Below are positions 52,777 through 62,078 of a DNA stretch of 64,000 bases, in pieces. Below the pieces are notes generated by a model, which did no database searches, was not told the origin of the DNA, and saw nothing but the letters and a program-made list of their open reading frames with translations. Every line of letters begins with the position of its first letter. Within the stretch, counting starts at the first letter, position 1. Both the position numbers and the translations under genes were made by a program. The DNA is from Pontibacter lucknowensis (GTDB lineage: Bacteria > Bacteroidota > Bacteroidia > Cytophagales > Hymenobacteraceae): the NCBI RefSeq assembly GCF_900156415.1, contig NZ_FTNM01000005.1:1-64000 (forward strand), read 5' to 3'.

Positions 52777-53718
52777 ATGAAAGTAACCGTAGTTGGAGCT
52801 GGTAACGTGGGTGCAACGTGCGCCGATGTATTGGCTTACCGCGAAATCGCGAACGAAGTAGTTTTAGTGGATATTAAAGAAGGTTTTGCTGAGGGCAAAG
52901 CGCTTGATATCTGGCAGAAAGCCCCCATCAACCTGTACGACACGCGCACTGTTGGCGTAACCAACGATTACAGCAAGACTGCTGGTTCTGACGTGGTAGT
53001 GATCACTTCTGGTCTGCCGCGCAAGCCGGGCATGACGCGCGATGACCTGATCTCTACCAATGCCGGCATCGTGCAGTCGGTAACTGAGAACATCGTAAAG
53101 CACTCTCCTGACGCCATCATCATCGTGGTTTCTAACCCACTTGACGTGATGACCTATGCGGCACACATCACTTCCAAGCTGCCACGCACCCGCGTAATGG
53201 GTATGGCTGGTATCCTGGACACTGCCCGTTACCGTGCATTCCTGGCTGAGGCCCTGAACGTATCTCCAAAAGACATACAGGCAGTATTGATGGGTGGCCA
53301 CGGCGACACCATGGTTCCACTTCCACGCTACACGACGGTTGGCGGTATACCTGTAACGGAGCTGATCGACGAAGAAACACTGAACGCTATTGTTGACCGC
53401 ACCAAGAACGGTGGTGGCGAACTGGTGAAACTGATGGGTACTTCTGCCTGGTACGCACCGGGTTCAGCAGCTGCTCAGATGGTGGAGGCAATCGTACGCG
53501 ACCAGCGTCGTGTATTCCCTGTTTGCGTGAAGTTGGAAGGTGAGTACGGCATCGACGGCGTATACCTGGGTGTTCCGGTAATCCTGGGCAAAAACGGTAT
53601 CGAGAAGATCATCGAACTGCAACTGAACGAAGACGAGAAGCAACTGCTGGAGACGTCACGCGGTCACGTGAAAGAAGTAATGGATGCGCTGGATAACATC
53701 AACGCAGCCAAAGCTTAA
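52777..53718 (+). CDS. mdh: Malate dehydrogenase, LDH-like type
   Basis: A 313-residue NAD-linked dehydrogenase of the citrate cycle. The Rossmann motif VVGAGNVGA is at residues 5-13 with D32 for NAD. Substrate residues are R82 and R88 (PRKPGMTR; the arginine at the specificity loop favours malate over lactate), D148 and R151. The catalytic histidine is H175 (GGHGDTMVP). Length is normal. It is monocistronic, with a strong terminator, and no other TCA gene is adjacent. Confidence 0.96.
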   Translation: MKVTVVGAGNVGATCADVLAYREIANEVVLVDIKEGFAEGKALDIWQKAPINLYDTRTVGVTNDYSKTAGSDVVVITSGLPRKPGMTRDDLISTNAGIVQSVTENIVKHSPDAIIIVVSNPLDVMTYAAHITSKLPRTRVMGMAGILDTARYRAFLAEALNVSPKDIQAVLMGGHGDTMVPLPRYTTVGGIPVTELIDEETLNAIVDRTKNGGGELVKLMGTSAWYAPGSAAAQMVEAIVRDQRRVFPVCVKLEGEYGIDGVYLGVPVILGKNGIEKIIELQLNEDEKQLLETSRGHVKEVMDALDNINAAKA

Positions 53719-53742
53719 TCGCTATACCTGCTTATCCATACA

Positions 53743-53779
53743 AAAAGCGCCGCTTCTGCAAAGGAGCGGCGCTTTTTTG
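53743..53779 (+). terminator. Intrinsic terminator after mdh
   Basis: AAAAGCGCCGCT / AGCGGCGCTTTT, a 12-bp stem with a 10-nt loop and further T residues. It lies between convergent genes. Confidence 0.9.
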
Positions 53780-53800
53780 TTTGTATCTTTTGTGCGATAA

Positions 53801-54718
53801 TCAATCTTTTTGACTAGCCTGAAACAGCTTCTGCTTCTCTTCTTTTGAAAGGCTCTCGTATCCCGAAACCGAGATTTTGTCCAGGATCAGGTCGATTTCC
53901 ATCTGGCTGGGTTTACCGGCATAGCCAGTGTGGTAACCGGAGTTGTTACGGGCGCCATTATTCCCCACAGTCGCTTTCTGCCGGTGCGTTACTTTCAGTT
54001 TCGGTCGGCGTTTAAACAGACCGGTAAAAAAGTCCATGGTGCCATGCAACGGACGGCCCATGTCGCGGCCGCGCTGCAACTGCTTAATGAATAGCCACCC
54101 AAAGAGGGCGCCGCCTAAGTGGGCGATGTTACCACCGGCATTGTCGCCAATCGCTCCGGAAATAGAAAGTATCACCAGAAAGGCTGCGATGTACTTGATG
54201 CGCACCGGACCGATGATAAGCAGGTTAAAGGTATAGTTCGGTATCAGCGTGGCAGCTGCTACAACCACCGCCAGTACACTCGCTGAGGCACCGATCATCA
54301 CGGCATACGCGGCACGATCGGCAAAGTATGGAATCAGGTTGTAACTCAGGATGTAGAGCAAACCACCGGCTATACCTCCCAGTATGTAGAGGCTCAGTAA
54401 TTTTTTTTCACCCAGATACTCCCTGATCAACTGCCCGAACCAGTAAAGGTTGAGCATGTTGAAGATGATGTGCAGGAAACCCTCGTGCGTGAAGAAATAT
54501 GAAATGATCGTCCAGGGACGGGTGATGAAAACGAGCGGGTCAGAGGGCAGTGCGATAAACCGCATCAAGCCACTGTAAGCCCAGCTGCTACTGGTCAGGA
54601 ACAACACCGTCCGGAGCGTGATCAGCACCACAAAAACAATGACGTTGATGAGGATAAGCTGCTTCAGGGTGTTGTTCGGCTGCCGGAAAGAGTCTTTTAT
54701 GTCTTGGATAATACTCAT
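53801..54718 (-). CDS. Rhomboid family intramembrane serine protease (copy 1)
   Basis: A 305-residue six-helix protease. The catalytic serine is S145 in MIGASASVLA (the motif is usually GASGA) and the histidine is H200 in NIAHLGGALFG. An extended cytoplasmic C-terminal tail (residues 213-305) is rich in Lys/Arg and ends in SQKD. Rhomboids cleave transmembrane substrates near the membrane surface. It is followed by a second rhomboid gene on the same strand, 69 bp upstream in coordinate order. Confidence 0.92.
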   Translation of the reverse strand: MSIIQDIKDSFRQPNNTLKQLILINVIVFVVLITLRTVLFLTSSSWAYSGLMRFIALPSDPLVFITRPWTIISYFFTHEGFLHIIFNMLNLYWFGQLIREYLGEKKLLSLYILGGIAGGLLYILSYNLIPYFADRAAYAVMIGASASVLAVVVAAATLIPNYTFNLLIIGPVRIKYIAAFLVILSISGAIGDNAGGNIAHLGGALFGWLFIKQLQRGRDMGRPLHGTMDFFTGLFKRRPKLKVTHRQKATVGNNGARNNSGYHTGYAGKPSQMEIDLILDKISVSGYESLSKEEKQKLFQASQKD

Positions 54719-54787
54719 TATACCTGTTAGCTGAAAAGAGCGGGAAGGCTTTTGCGCCTTACTACCTTATACTTATTGTTTTTACTA

Positions 54788-55567
54788 TTACGTATCCTGA
54801 TAATCGTTGCGTTGCCACATTTTTATAAGAATATACGCAAATAACATACCACCGAGGTGCGCAAAGTGGGCCACATTGTCGCCGGGTATACGGTTAAAGC
54901 CCGCATATAGCTCGTAGCCCCCATACAGGAGTACAAAATATTTGGCTTTTATAGGTATGGGCAGAAAGAGCAGGAAAAGCTCCAGATTTGGGAATAGCAT
55001 CCCAAATGCCATCAGTATTCCAAACACTGCACCAGATGCTCCTAGCATGGGCATGTTGAAAGTTTGATTGAAGACGGCACGTACAGCTTTCTTACTTTCT
55101 GAGATATATCCCTCGTTGTCTGGATTGCGCTGGTACTCAATAGCAAAGCGCTTCTCGTAACCACCTGCGTAGTGTGACTCCATAAAGTTATAAAAGCCTG
55201 TTGGGGTCGGGTTTTCGATGTATTGTACCGCCTCGGTTTCAATCGTATTCAATTCGTATGCCCGAACACCGGAATAGAGCATACTGGCTCCCAAACCTGT
55301 GATCAGGTAAAAGGCCAGGAAGCGCTGTGAGCCCCAGAAACGCTCCAGCAAGGGCCCGAATATGAACAAGCTGAACATGTTGCTGAACAGGTGTGCCCAG
55401 CCGCCATGCAGGAACATGTGAGTGAAAATCTGAACCGGCTGAAAATAATCAGAGGCAAAATGGTGCAGCGCAAACTGTCGGTAGTCGAACACACCATTTG
55501 CCTGCAGTATAAATACGACCACGTTGATGATCAGGAGATTCCTGACCATGGGGGTTATATTGAACAT
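54788..55567 (-). CDS. Rhomboid family intramembrane serine protease (copy 2)
   Basis: A 259-residue rhomboid. The canonical GASGAVFG gives S178, and the histidine is H237 in VAHFAHLGGMLF. A hydrophilic insertion of about 70 residues (104-173: RAYELNTIETEAVQYIENPTP and on) separates the third helix from the catalytic helix, longer than in typical bacterial rhomboids. It lies directly before copy 1 in transcription order, so both may be one transcript. The mutL gene lies upstream on the same strand. Confidence 0.92.
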   Translation of the reverse strand: MFNITPMVRNLLIINVVVFILQANGVFDYRQFALHHFASDYFQPVQIFTHMFLHGGWAHLFSNMFSLFIFGPLLERFWGSQRFLAFYLITGLGASMLYSGVRAYELNTIETEAVQYIENPTPTGFYNFMESHYAGGYEKRFAIEYQRNPDNEGYISESKKAVRAVFNQTFNMPMLGASGAVFGILMAFGMLFPNLELFLLFLPIPIKAKYFVLLYGGYELYAGFNRIPGDNVAHFAHLGGMLFAYILIKMWQRNDYQDT

Positions 55568-55662
55568 CTTATCTTCTTTTTCTCGAGTTGATCGCTATAC
55601 CTGAGACTACGCCCCGAAAACCAAAATCAATAGTTTAACAATCAACAATTTAACAATTCAAA

Positions 55663-57489
55663 TCACCCCTTCAGGAAAAGCTCATGCAGCTGACCGAGCT
55701 CCATGATGACCAGCGTCTTCTGCCCGCCGGGGGTATAGTTGGGCACTTCGCAGCCGAACAGCTTGTCTACGAGTGAGTTCATCTCAAGGTCTGACATGCG
55801 CGGCTGCAGTTTGGAAGCCAGTCGTTTGGCCATGGCCCGGGCCAGGTTCTCCCGCTTATCCAACTTGAGCGTGGCCAAATTGTTTTTGTACTGCTCAATC
55901 AGCTCCTCGAGCAGCTCTTTTTCGTTGGCCGCCTGCACATCGGCAGGTATAGCGTTCAGGATGATGGTGTTGCCGCCAAAGTCCTCGAACTGGAAGCCCA
56001 ACTCCTGAAACTCTGCCCGGAGCTCCTTTACCAAAGCTGAATCGGTGGGTGAGAGCTCGATGGTCTGCGGAAAAAGAAGCGCCTGCGAGGTCACCATCTT
56101 CTTCTGCAGCGAAGCCATGTACTTTTCGTATAGAATCCGCTCCTGCGCCGCCTGTTGGTCAATGATCATCACACCAGACTTTACCTGCACCAACAAGTAC
56201 TTGTGATGCACCTGCAAAGTTTTGCTGGACGTGGTCATAGGCGCGGCAAAAGTATCGTCGAGCAAGCCCATACCGGATGGCGAGGTAATCCGCTCTTCTT
56301 CTTGCTCTATCGCCTGACCGTTCCGAAGCGGTTCGTACAATTGCTCCCAGCCATTAACGCTAGCCTTTTTAGGCGAGGACGGCACTTTAAAGCCCGGGAA
56401 GGTGCCTTCCTTCTCAAAACCCTCTCCCCCATGCGGCATCCGGATCGGCTGCAGCGGAGCAAAGTTCACGTCACTCTGGAAATCGAGCGAAGGGGCAATG
56501 TTGTGCGTGCCCAGCGACTTCTTGACAGCGGCATGCACGATGGCGTACACTGTCTTCTCGTCTTCGAACTTGATCTCGGTCTTGGTCGGGTGCACGTTAA
56601 TGTCGATCCGCTCCGGCTCAATGTCAATAAAGAGCACATAAAACGGATGGCTGTCTTTCGGCAGGAGCCCCTCATAGGCCGTCATCACGGCATGATTGAG
56701 GTAGCCGCTCTTGATAAAACGGTTGTTTACGAAGAAGAATTGCTCGCCACGGGTCTTCTTAGCAAACTCTGGCTTGCCAATGTAGCCGCGCACGCTCATA
56801 AAGGGCGTTTCTTCTTCGCAGCCGGCCATTTGCTCTTTGTAGTTGTTGCCAAACACGCCCACAATGCGCTGGCTCAGCTTTCCGGCCGGCAGACTGAATA
56901 TCTCCACATCGTTGTGGTGCAGTGTAAAGGCCACTTCCGGGTAAGCCAGGGCCACCCGCTGAAACTCGTCGAGTATGTGTCGCATTTCCACCGCGTTCGT
57001 TTTCAGAAAATTGCGGCGGGCAGGTACGTTATAGAAAAGGTTTTTGACAGCAATGGAAGTACCAGCAGCTATTGCGGCTGGTTCCTGCGCGGCCACCGTG
57101 GAGCCTTCCACCAGCAAGCGGGTACCCGTTTCGGCACCGTGCGGCTTGGTTTTGAGCTCTACCTGCGCCACCGCCCCGATCGAAGCCATGGCCTCTCCCC
57201 GGAAGCCCATCGTCCGGATCCGGAACAGGTCTTCTGTGGACTTGATTTTAGAAGTGGCATGTCGCTCAAAGCACATGCGGGCGTCGGTTTCCGACATGCC
57301 GATACCGTTGTCCACTACCTGCACCAGCTGCTTGCCAGCTTCCTTCACGATCAGTTGCACGCTTGTGGCACGGGCGTCAATGGCGTTCTCCAGCAGTTCT
57401 TTTACCACCGATGAAGGCCGCTGCACCACTTCACCAGCGGCTATCTGGTTAGCCAGGTAATCGGGCAATAAGTGTATAATATCGGACAT
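55663..57489 (-). CDS. mutL: DNA mismatch repair protein MutL
   Basis: A 608-residue GHKL ATPase. N-terminal motifs are VVKELLENAIDARAT, VVDNGIGM and TMGFRGEAMASIGAV. A C-terminal endonuclease motif DQHAX2EX4E is recognisable at residues 444-455 but reads DQQAAQERILYE, with Gln in place of the metal-binding His. The zinc-binding end (FGCEVPNYTPGGQKTLV) is present in altered form. The central linker (about 335-420) is Pro/Glu-rich. The length fits the family. Endonuclease activity may be weakened. Confidence 0.93.
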   Translation of the reverse strand: MSDIIHLLPDYLANQIAAGEVVQRPSSVVKELLENAIDARATSVQLIVKEAGKQLVQVVDNGIGMSETDARMCFERHATSKIKSTEDLFRIRTMGFRGEAMASIGAVAQVELKTKPHGAETGTRLLVEGSTVAAQEPAAIAAGTSIAVKNLFYNVPARRNFLKTNAVEMRHILDEFQRVALAYPEVAFTLHHNDVEIFSLPAGKLSQRIVGVFGNNYKEQMAGCEEETPFMSVRGYIGKPEFAKKTRGEQFFFVNNRFIKSGYLNHAVMTAYEGLLPKDSHPFYVLFIDIEPERIDINVHPTKTEIKFEDEKTVYAIVHAAVKKSLGTHNIAPSLDFQSDVNFAPLQPIRMPHGGEGFEKEGTFPGFKVPSSPKKASVNGWEQLYEPLRNGQAIEQEEERITSPSGMGLLDDTFAAPMTTSSKTLQVHHKYLLVQVKSGVMIIDQQAAQERILYEKYMASLQKKMVTSQALLFPQTIELSPTDSALVKELRAEFQELGFQFEDFGGNTIILNAIPADVQAANEKELLEELIEQYKNNLATLKLDKRENLARAMAKRLASKLQPRMSDLEMNSLVDKLFGCEVPNYTPGGQKTLVIMELGQLHELFLKG

Positions 57490-57851
57490 CCGCTATTTCT
57501 AATTCAATTTAGGGTATCTTCCAGGCAAAATCTTGCGTTTTTAATAAAAACGGTCGGATTTTTGAATATACTATTTTGTCAAAACAGAACTTATTCAGAA
57601 CAAATTTTATTACTAATTTACAGACCAGTTGCGAAATGGGTCGAAAATTAGAAGAGAGTCTGGATTCTGATTTTAACAAGAGACCGACGTATGGCTTGTG
57701 GCTCTCGAGGCGTTAGCATCTACAAAGGCCATCCGCTATACCGCCTGTCAGGGGCAGAAAGACTGGAAATAATTTTTCTCGTTTTTTGAACCGCCTTCTG
57801 CAAAAATAGGCTTAATTTCGACTTGTTCCAATATAATAATACCAGTACAGG
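57490..57851. other. Intergenic stretch, no supported gene
   Basis: 362 bp between divergent mutL and the GH3 fusion. The only ORF I noticed is 26 codons at about 57636-57716 (MGRKLEESLDSDF...), with no ribosome site, and I do not call it. A near-box TAATTTCG about 30 nt before the GH3 fusion start resembles TAnnTTTG with one mismatch. AT-rich stretches suggest promoters on both sides. Confidence 0.4.
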
Positions 57852-60803
57852 ATGTTGAAGAGTTTTAGCTTAGGATTACTTATACTTATCTTTCTCGGAA
57901 TGGGACCGCTGATGTCACTGACACCGTCAGACAACATCATTGTGGCCTCCAAAGAGCAGAGCTGGGTAGACAGTGTCTTCACATCCATGACTCCGAATCA
58001 GCGTATCGGCCAGCTGTTTATGGTGGCCGCCTACTCCAACAAAGACGAAAAACACTTCCGCCAGATCGACACCCTGGTAGCCCGCTACAATGTGGGTGGC
58101 ATTATGTTCATGCAGGGTGGTCCGGTAAGGCAGGCACAATTGACCAACCGCTTCCAAAGCAAGGCAAAAGTACCCGCCTTGATCGCCCTGGACGCCGAGT
58201 GGGGCCTGAACATGCGCCTTGATAGCAGCATGCACTTTGCCAAGCAAATGACGCTGGGCGCGCTCAACGACGACAAGTACATATACCTGATGGGCCGCGA
58301 GATTGCGCTCAAGATGAAGCGCATGGGCGTACACGTGAGCTTCTCACCCGTACTGGACGTGAACGTGAACCCAGCCAACCCGGTGATCGGTAACCGTTCT
58401 TTCGGTGAGACTAAAGAAGAAGTAGCCCGTCGCGGTGTAGCTTACATTAAAGGGCTGCAGGACCACGGTGTGATTGCTGTTGCCAAGCACTTCCCCGGCC
58501 ATGGCGACACAGATACTGATTCCCACCTAACCCTTCCGGTGGTAAACCACGATATGAAACGCCTTTCGGAGGTGGAGCTATACCCTTTCCATAAGTCATT
58601 TGAGGCCGGTGTGATGGGCGTGATGGTGGCGCACCTGCACATGCCGAAGATCGACTCCACTAAAAATCAGGCAGCTACACTTTCCAAGCCGATCGTAACG
58701 GGCATTCTGAAAGAGAAAATGAAATACAAGGGCCTGGTATTTACCGACGCTCTGAACATGAAAGGCGTGAGCAGCTTCTACAAGCCCGGTGAAGTCGATT
58801 TGAAGGCTTTGATGGCTGGTAACGACGTGCTTTTATTCCCGGAGGATGTGCCAACCGCTATCCGTAAGATCAACGAAGCTATCACAACCAAGCAAATTAA
58901 GCAGGAAGACATTGACCAGCGTGTACGCAAGATTCTGCACGCTAAATACTGGGCTGGTCTGAACAACTATAAGCCGGTATCGCTGACGAACCTGCAGCAG
59001 GATGTGGATCGTCCGCTGAGCAATGTGGTGCAGGAGCAGCTGTATGAGCATGCTGTAACGGTAGCCCGCAACAAGGCCAGCCTGATTCCTTTCCGTAACC
59101 TGGATACGCTGAACATTGCATCGGTGGCCATCGGTACAGGTCCGAACAGTGTGTTCCAGCAGACACTGGGCAATTACGCTCCGGTGACCAAGTTTAACAT
59201 CAAGGACCGATTTGCACCGGACTCCGCCTTCACTAAGCTTATACCTAAGCTGCAGGACCATGATGTGGTGGTAGTAAGCGTGCACGGCATGAACAATACG
59301 CCTTTCAAGGATTTTGGAATTGGCTTGGGCACACGTGCTTTTGTGCAATACCTGCAGAAGAGCACTAATAAGAAAGTAGTGGTAGCTGTGTTCGGCAATG
59401 CCTATAGCCTGAAGTTCTTTGACCAGAGTGAGTGGCTGTTAGCTGGTTACGAAGACAACCCAACCTCGCAGTCGCTGGTGCCGCAGGTGCTGTTTGGTGC
59501 CCGCGCCGCCAAAGGCAAATTACCTGTAACGGCTTCGGCTACGCTGAAAGCAGGAACAGGTATAGCTACTCCTGCCCTCGGTCGCCTGAAGTACGGCACT
59601 CCTGAGAGTGTAGGAATGGACTCCAAGACCCTGGCGCAGATCGATAACATAGCCACTGAAGCCATTGCCTATGCCGCAACGCCGGGTGCGCAGGTGCTGG
59701 TGGTGAAAAACGGCACCGTGATCTTCAACAAATCATACGGCCACTATACCTACGACAAGAAAAAGCCTGTTACAAATAACACGGTATATGATATCGCTTC
59801 CATCACCAAAGTGGCGGCTACGCTGCAGGCGGTGATGTTCCTCAAAGACCAGGGCAAGATCAACCTGGACGAGAAAGTATCGACTTACCTGCCGGAGCTG
59901 AAAGGCACCAACAAGGCTAACCTGGTGATTCGTGATGTGCTGGCCCACCAGTCAGGTTTACGGGCAGGTATACCGCACTGGCAGAAAACGCTGGACAAGC
60001 TGCAACTGAACCAGACCTTCTACGCCAGCGCTCAGAATGATGTGTTCCCGAACGAAGTGGTGCCAGGTATCTACTCCATCAAATCGATGGAAGATTCGCT
60101 GTGGGCCTGGACAGTGCGTTCACCCCTGCTGGTGAAGCCAAAGGCTGCCAAGACGTATGACTACCAGTACAGCGACCTTGGGTTCTACATTCTCAAGCGG
60201 ATGTCGGAGCGCATGCTGAACCAGCCGCTAAACGAGTTTATGGATCAGAACTTTTACGGTCCGCTCGGCTTGAGCACCATGACCTATAATCCACTCCTGA
60301 AGCACCAGCGCGACGTGATCGTGCCGACAGAGGATGACAATTATTTCCGTAAGAACCTGATCTGGGGCACGGTGCATGACCAGGGCGCTGCCATGATGGG
60401 CGGTGTGGGTGGCCACGCAGGTCTTTTCTCCAACGCCAACGACCTAGCCGTGCTTATGCAAATGAACCTGCAGAACGGTAAGTACGGCGGACACCAGTTC
60501 TACAAATCGGAGGTGGTGAGCGAGTTTGCGAAAAGACAATCAACTACGAGTCGCCGCGGATTGGGCTGGGACAAACCAGACCCTGACGGTAATGGCCCAA
60601 CGTCGAATCTGGCCTCAAACGCAACCTTTGGCCACACAGGCTTTACCGGAACAGGGGCCTGGGTAGATCCTGACAACCAACTGATTTACATATTCCTTTC
60701 CAACAGAGTATACCCGGATGCGAGCAACTCCAAACTCGTGAAGTACAACATCCGCACCCGTATACACGATGTGATCTATAAAGCGATAGTACCTAAAACT
60801 TAA
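57852..60803 (+). CDS. GH3 beta-N-acetylhexosaminidase fused to beta-lactamase-like serine hydrolase
   Basis: A 983-residue secreted fusion. The signal segment is residues 1-23 (LGLLILIFLGMGPLMS). The GH3 NagZ-like half (30-390) carries KHFPGHGDTDTDSHLTLP with the catalytic His217/Asp219 dyad, and VFTDALNMKG with the nucleophile Asp. A GH3 C-terminal-like link follows (about 395-580). The second half (590-970) is a class C beta-lactamase/peptidase fold with S650-I-T-K653 (SxxK), YQYSDLGFYIL (YxN variant, YSD), and GHTGFTGTG (HxG motif). The GH3 half would release N-acetylglucosamine from peptidoglycan; the second half would act on muropeptides or esters. Fusions of this type occur in Bacteroidota. 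Confidence 0.9.
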   Translation: MLKSFSLGLLILIFLGMGPLMSLTPSDNIIVASKEQSWVDSVFTSMTPNQRIGQLFMVAAYSNKDEKHFRQIDTLVARYNVGGIMFMQGGPVRQAQLTNRFQSKAKVPALIALDAEWGLNMRLDSSMHFAKQMTLGALNDDKYIYLMGREIALKMKRMGVHVSFSPVLDVNVNPANPVIGNRSFGETKEEVARRGVAYIKGLQDHGVIAVAKHFPGHGDTDTDSHLTLPVVNHDMKRLSEVELYPFHKSFEAGVMGVMVAHLHMPKIDSTKNQAATLSKPIVTGILKEKMKYKGLVFTDALNMKGVSSFYKPGEVDLKALMAGNDVLLFPEDVPTAIRKINEAITTKQIKQEDIDQRVRKILHAKYWAGLNNYKPVSLTNLQQDVDRPLSNVVQEQLYEHAVTVARNKASLIPFRNLDTLNIASVAIGTGPNSVFQQTLGNYAPVTKFNIKDRFAPDSAFTKLIPKLQDHDVVVVSVHGMNNTPFKDFGIGLGTRAFVQYLQKSTNKKVVVAVFGNAYSLKFFDQSEWLLAGYEDNPTSQSLVPQVLFGARAAKGKLPVTASATLKAGTGIATPALGRLKYGTPESVGMDSKTLAQIDNIATEAIAYAATPGAQVLVVKNGTVIFNKSYGHYTYDKKKPVTNNTVYDIASITKVAATLQAVMFLKDQGKINLDEKVSTYLPELKGTNKANLVIRDVLAHQSGLRAGIPHWQKTLDKLQLNQTFYASAQNDVFPNEVVPGIYSIKSMEDSLWAWTVRSPLLVKPKAAKTYDYQYSDLGFYILKRMSERMLNQPLNEFMDQNFYGPLGLSTMTYNPLLKHQRDVIVPTEDDNYFRKNLIWGTVHDQGAAMMGGVGGHAGLFSNANDLAVLMQMNLQNGKYGGHQFYKSEVVSEFAKRQSTTSRRGLGWDKPDPDGNGPTSNLASNATFGHTGFTGTGAWVDPDNQLIYIFLSNRVYPDASNSKLVKYNIRTRIHDVIYKAIVPKT

Positions 60804-60823
60804 ATAAAAAGGATAATTTTACG

Positions 60824-60857
60824 AGTGCAGCTCCGCATAGGGCTGCACTTGTTGTTT
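60824..60857 (+). terminator. Weak hairpin after the GH3 fusion
   Basis: AGTGCAGC / GCTGCACT, an 8-bp stem with a 10-nt loop, followed by TGTTGTTT. It lies 20 bp after the stop and 16 bp before the bshA ATG, so bshA may be partly read through. Confidence 0.5.
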
Positions 60858-60872
60858 CCTCAGCATAAAACC

Positions 60873-62021
60873 ATGAAAATCGGAATAGTTTGTTATCCTA
60901 CCTTTGGGGGAAGTGGCGTGGTTGCCACAGAGCTCGGCAAGGAACTGGCGCTAAAAGGCCACCAGGTGCACTTCATCACCTATAGCCAGCCAGCCCGACT
61001 GGATTTTTTTAACGAGAATGTTTCCTACCACGAGGTATACATCCCGAACTACCCACTCTTTCAGTACCCGCCATACGAACTAGCGCTGGCCAGCAAAATG
61101 GTAGACATAGCCCGTTTTGAGAAGCTTGACGTGCTGCATGTGCATTATGCCATACCCCATGCGTCGGCAGCCTACATGGCCAAACAGATCCTGCGAACCA
61201 AAGGCATTTACATACCTGTTATCACCACCCTGCACGGCACGGATATCACCCTGGTAGGCAAGGATGCTTCGTTTGAGCCGGTAGTCACCTTCAGCATAAA
61301 CCAGTCAGATGGCGTGACGGCTGTCTCGGAGAGTCTCCGAACCGAAACGTATGAGTTCTTTCAGATCGAGAAAGACATTGAAGTGATTCCAAACTTCATT
61401 GATCTAAAAAAATTCAAGCGCCAGAAGAAAGAGCACTTCCGGGCAGCCATCAGTCCGAACAACGAAAAGCTGTTGGTACATACCTCCAACTTCCGGGGGG
61501 TGAAGCGTGTAGAAGACGTTATCCGGATTTTTGCCAAGGTGCGTGAAAAAATGCCATCGAAGCTCCTGTTGGTGGGTGACGGACCAGAGCGACCTAAAAT
61601 GGAGAAACTCTGCCGCGACCTGAAAATCTGCAATGACGTGCGTTTCTTGGGTAAACTGGAGGCAGTAGAAGAAGTGCTGTCCATTGCTGACTTGTTCCTG
61701 ATGCCTTCCGAGAAAGAGAGTTTTGGTTTGGCCGCACTCGAAGCGATGGCTTGCGAAGTACCTGTTATCTCAACCAACGCAGGCGGTATACCTGAACTCA
61801 ATGTGCACGGCGTAACCGGCTTCGTAAGCGAAGTAGGCGATGTGGATGACATGGTGAAAAACGCCCTGCACATCCTCGACGATGCCAACCTGCCTACCTT
61901 CAAGGCAAATGCATTGGCCCGTGCTCATCATTTTGATATCGATAAGATTGTGCCGCTCTACGAGCAATTCTACCAGCGCATCATCGACGCGCAACTGGCT
62001 GAAGCAGGCAACCCCTTATAG
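60873..62021 (+). CDS. bshA: N-acetyl-alpha-D-glucosaminyl L-malate synthase BshA
   Basis: A 382-residue GT4 glycosyltransferase that joins N-acetylglucosamine to malate in the first step of bacillithiol synthesis. It begins MKIGIVCYPTFGGSGVVATELGKELALKGH, matching BshA. Other family marks are VHYAIPHASAAYMAKQIL, TTLHGTDITLVG, the glycine-rich VGDGPERP, and SEKESFGLAALEAMACEVPVI with the EX7E glutamates. The ATG at 60873 is chosen over an in-frame upstream ATG because the family starts there. bshB and bshC are not in the window. Bacillithiol would be the main low-molecular-weight thiol here. Confidence 0.95.
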   Translation: MKIGIVCYPTFGGSGVVATELGKELALKGHQVHFITYSQPARLDFFNENVSYHEVYIPNYPLFQYPPYELALASKMVDIARFEKLDVLHVHYAIPHASAAYMAKQILRTKGIYIPVITTLHGTDITLVGKDASFEPVVTFSINQSDGVTAVSESLRTETYEFFQIEKDIEVIPNFIDLKKFKRQKKEHFRAAISPNNEKLLVHTSNFRGVKRVEDVIRIFAKVREKMPSKLLLVGDGPERPKMEKLCRDLKICNDVRFLGKLEAVEEVLSIADLFLMPSEKESFGLAALEAMACEVPVISTNAGGIPELNVHGVTGFVSEVGDVDDMVKNALHILDDANLPTFKANALARAHHFDIDKIVPLYEQFYQRIIDAQLAEAGNPL

Positions 62022-62040
62022 AGCAGAAATAAATTGAAGA

Positions 62041-62078
62041 AAAATCCGGCCGCTATACCTGTTGCCGGATTTTTTTAT
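62041..62078 (+). terminator. Intrinsic terminator after bshA
   Basis: AAAAATCCGGC / GCCGGATTTTT, an 11-bp stem with a 13-nt loop that contains TATACCT, followed by T residues. Confidence 0.88.

Noticed and set aside
56155..57414. A 419-codon plus-strand frame antisense to mutL
   Set aside because: mutL has all family motifs over the same span; the antisense frame is low in meaning and rich in His/Arg typical of shadows.
57636..57716. A 26-codon ORF (MGRKLEESLDS...) in the gap before the GH3 fusion
   Set aside because: No ribosome site, promoter or similarity supports it; such short frames are expected by chance.
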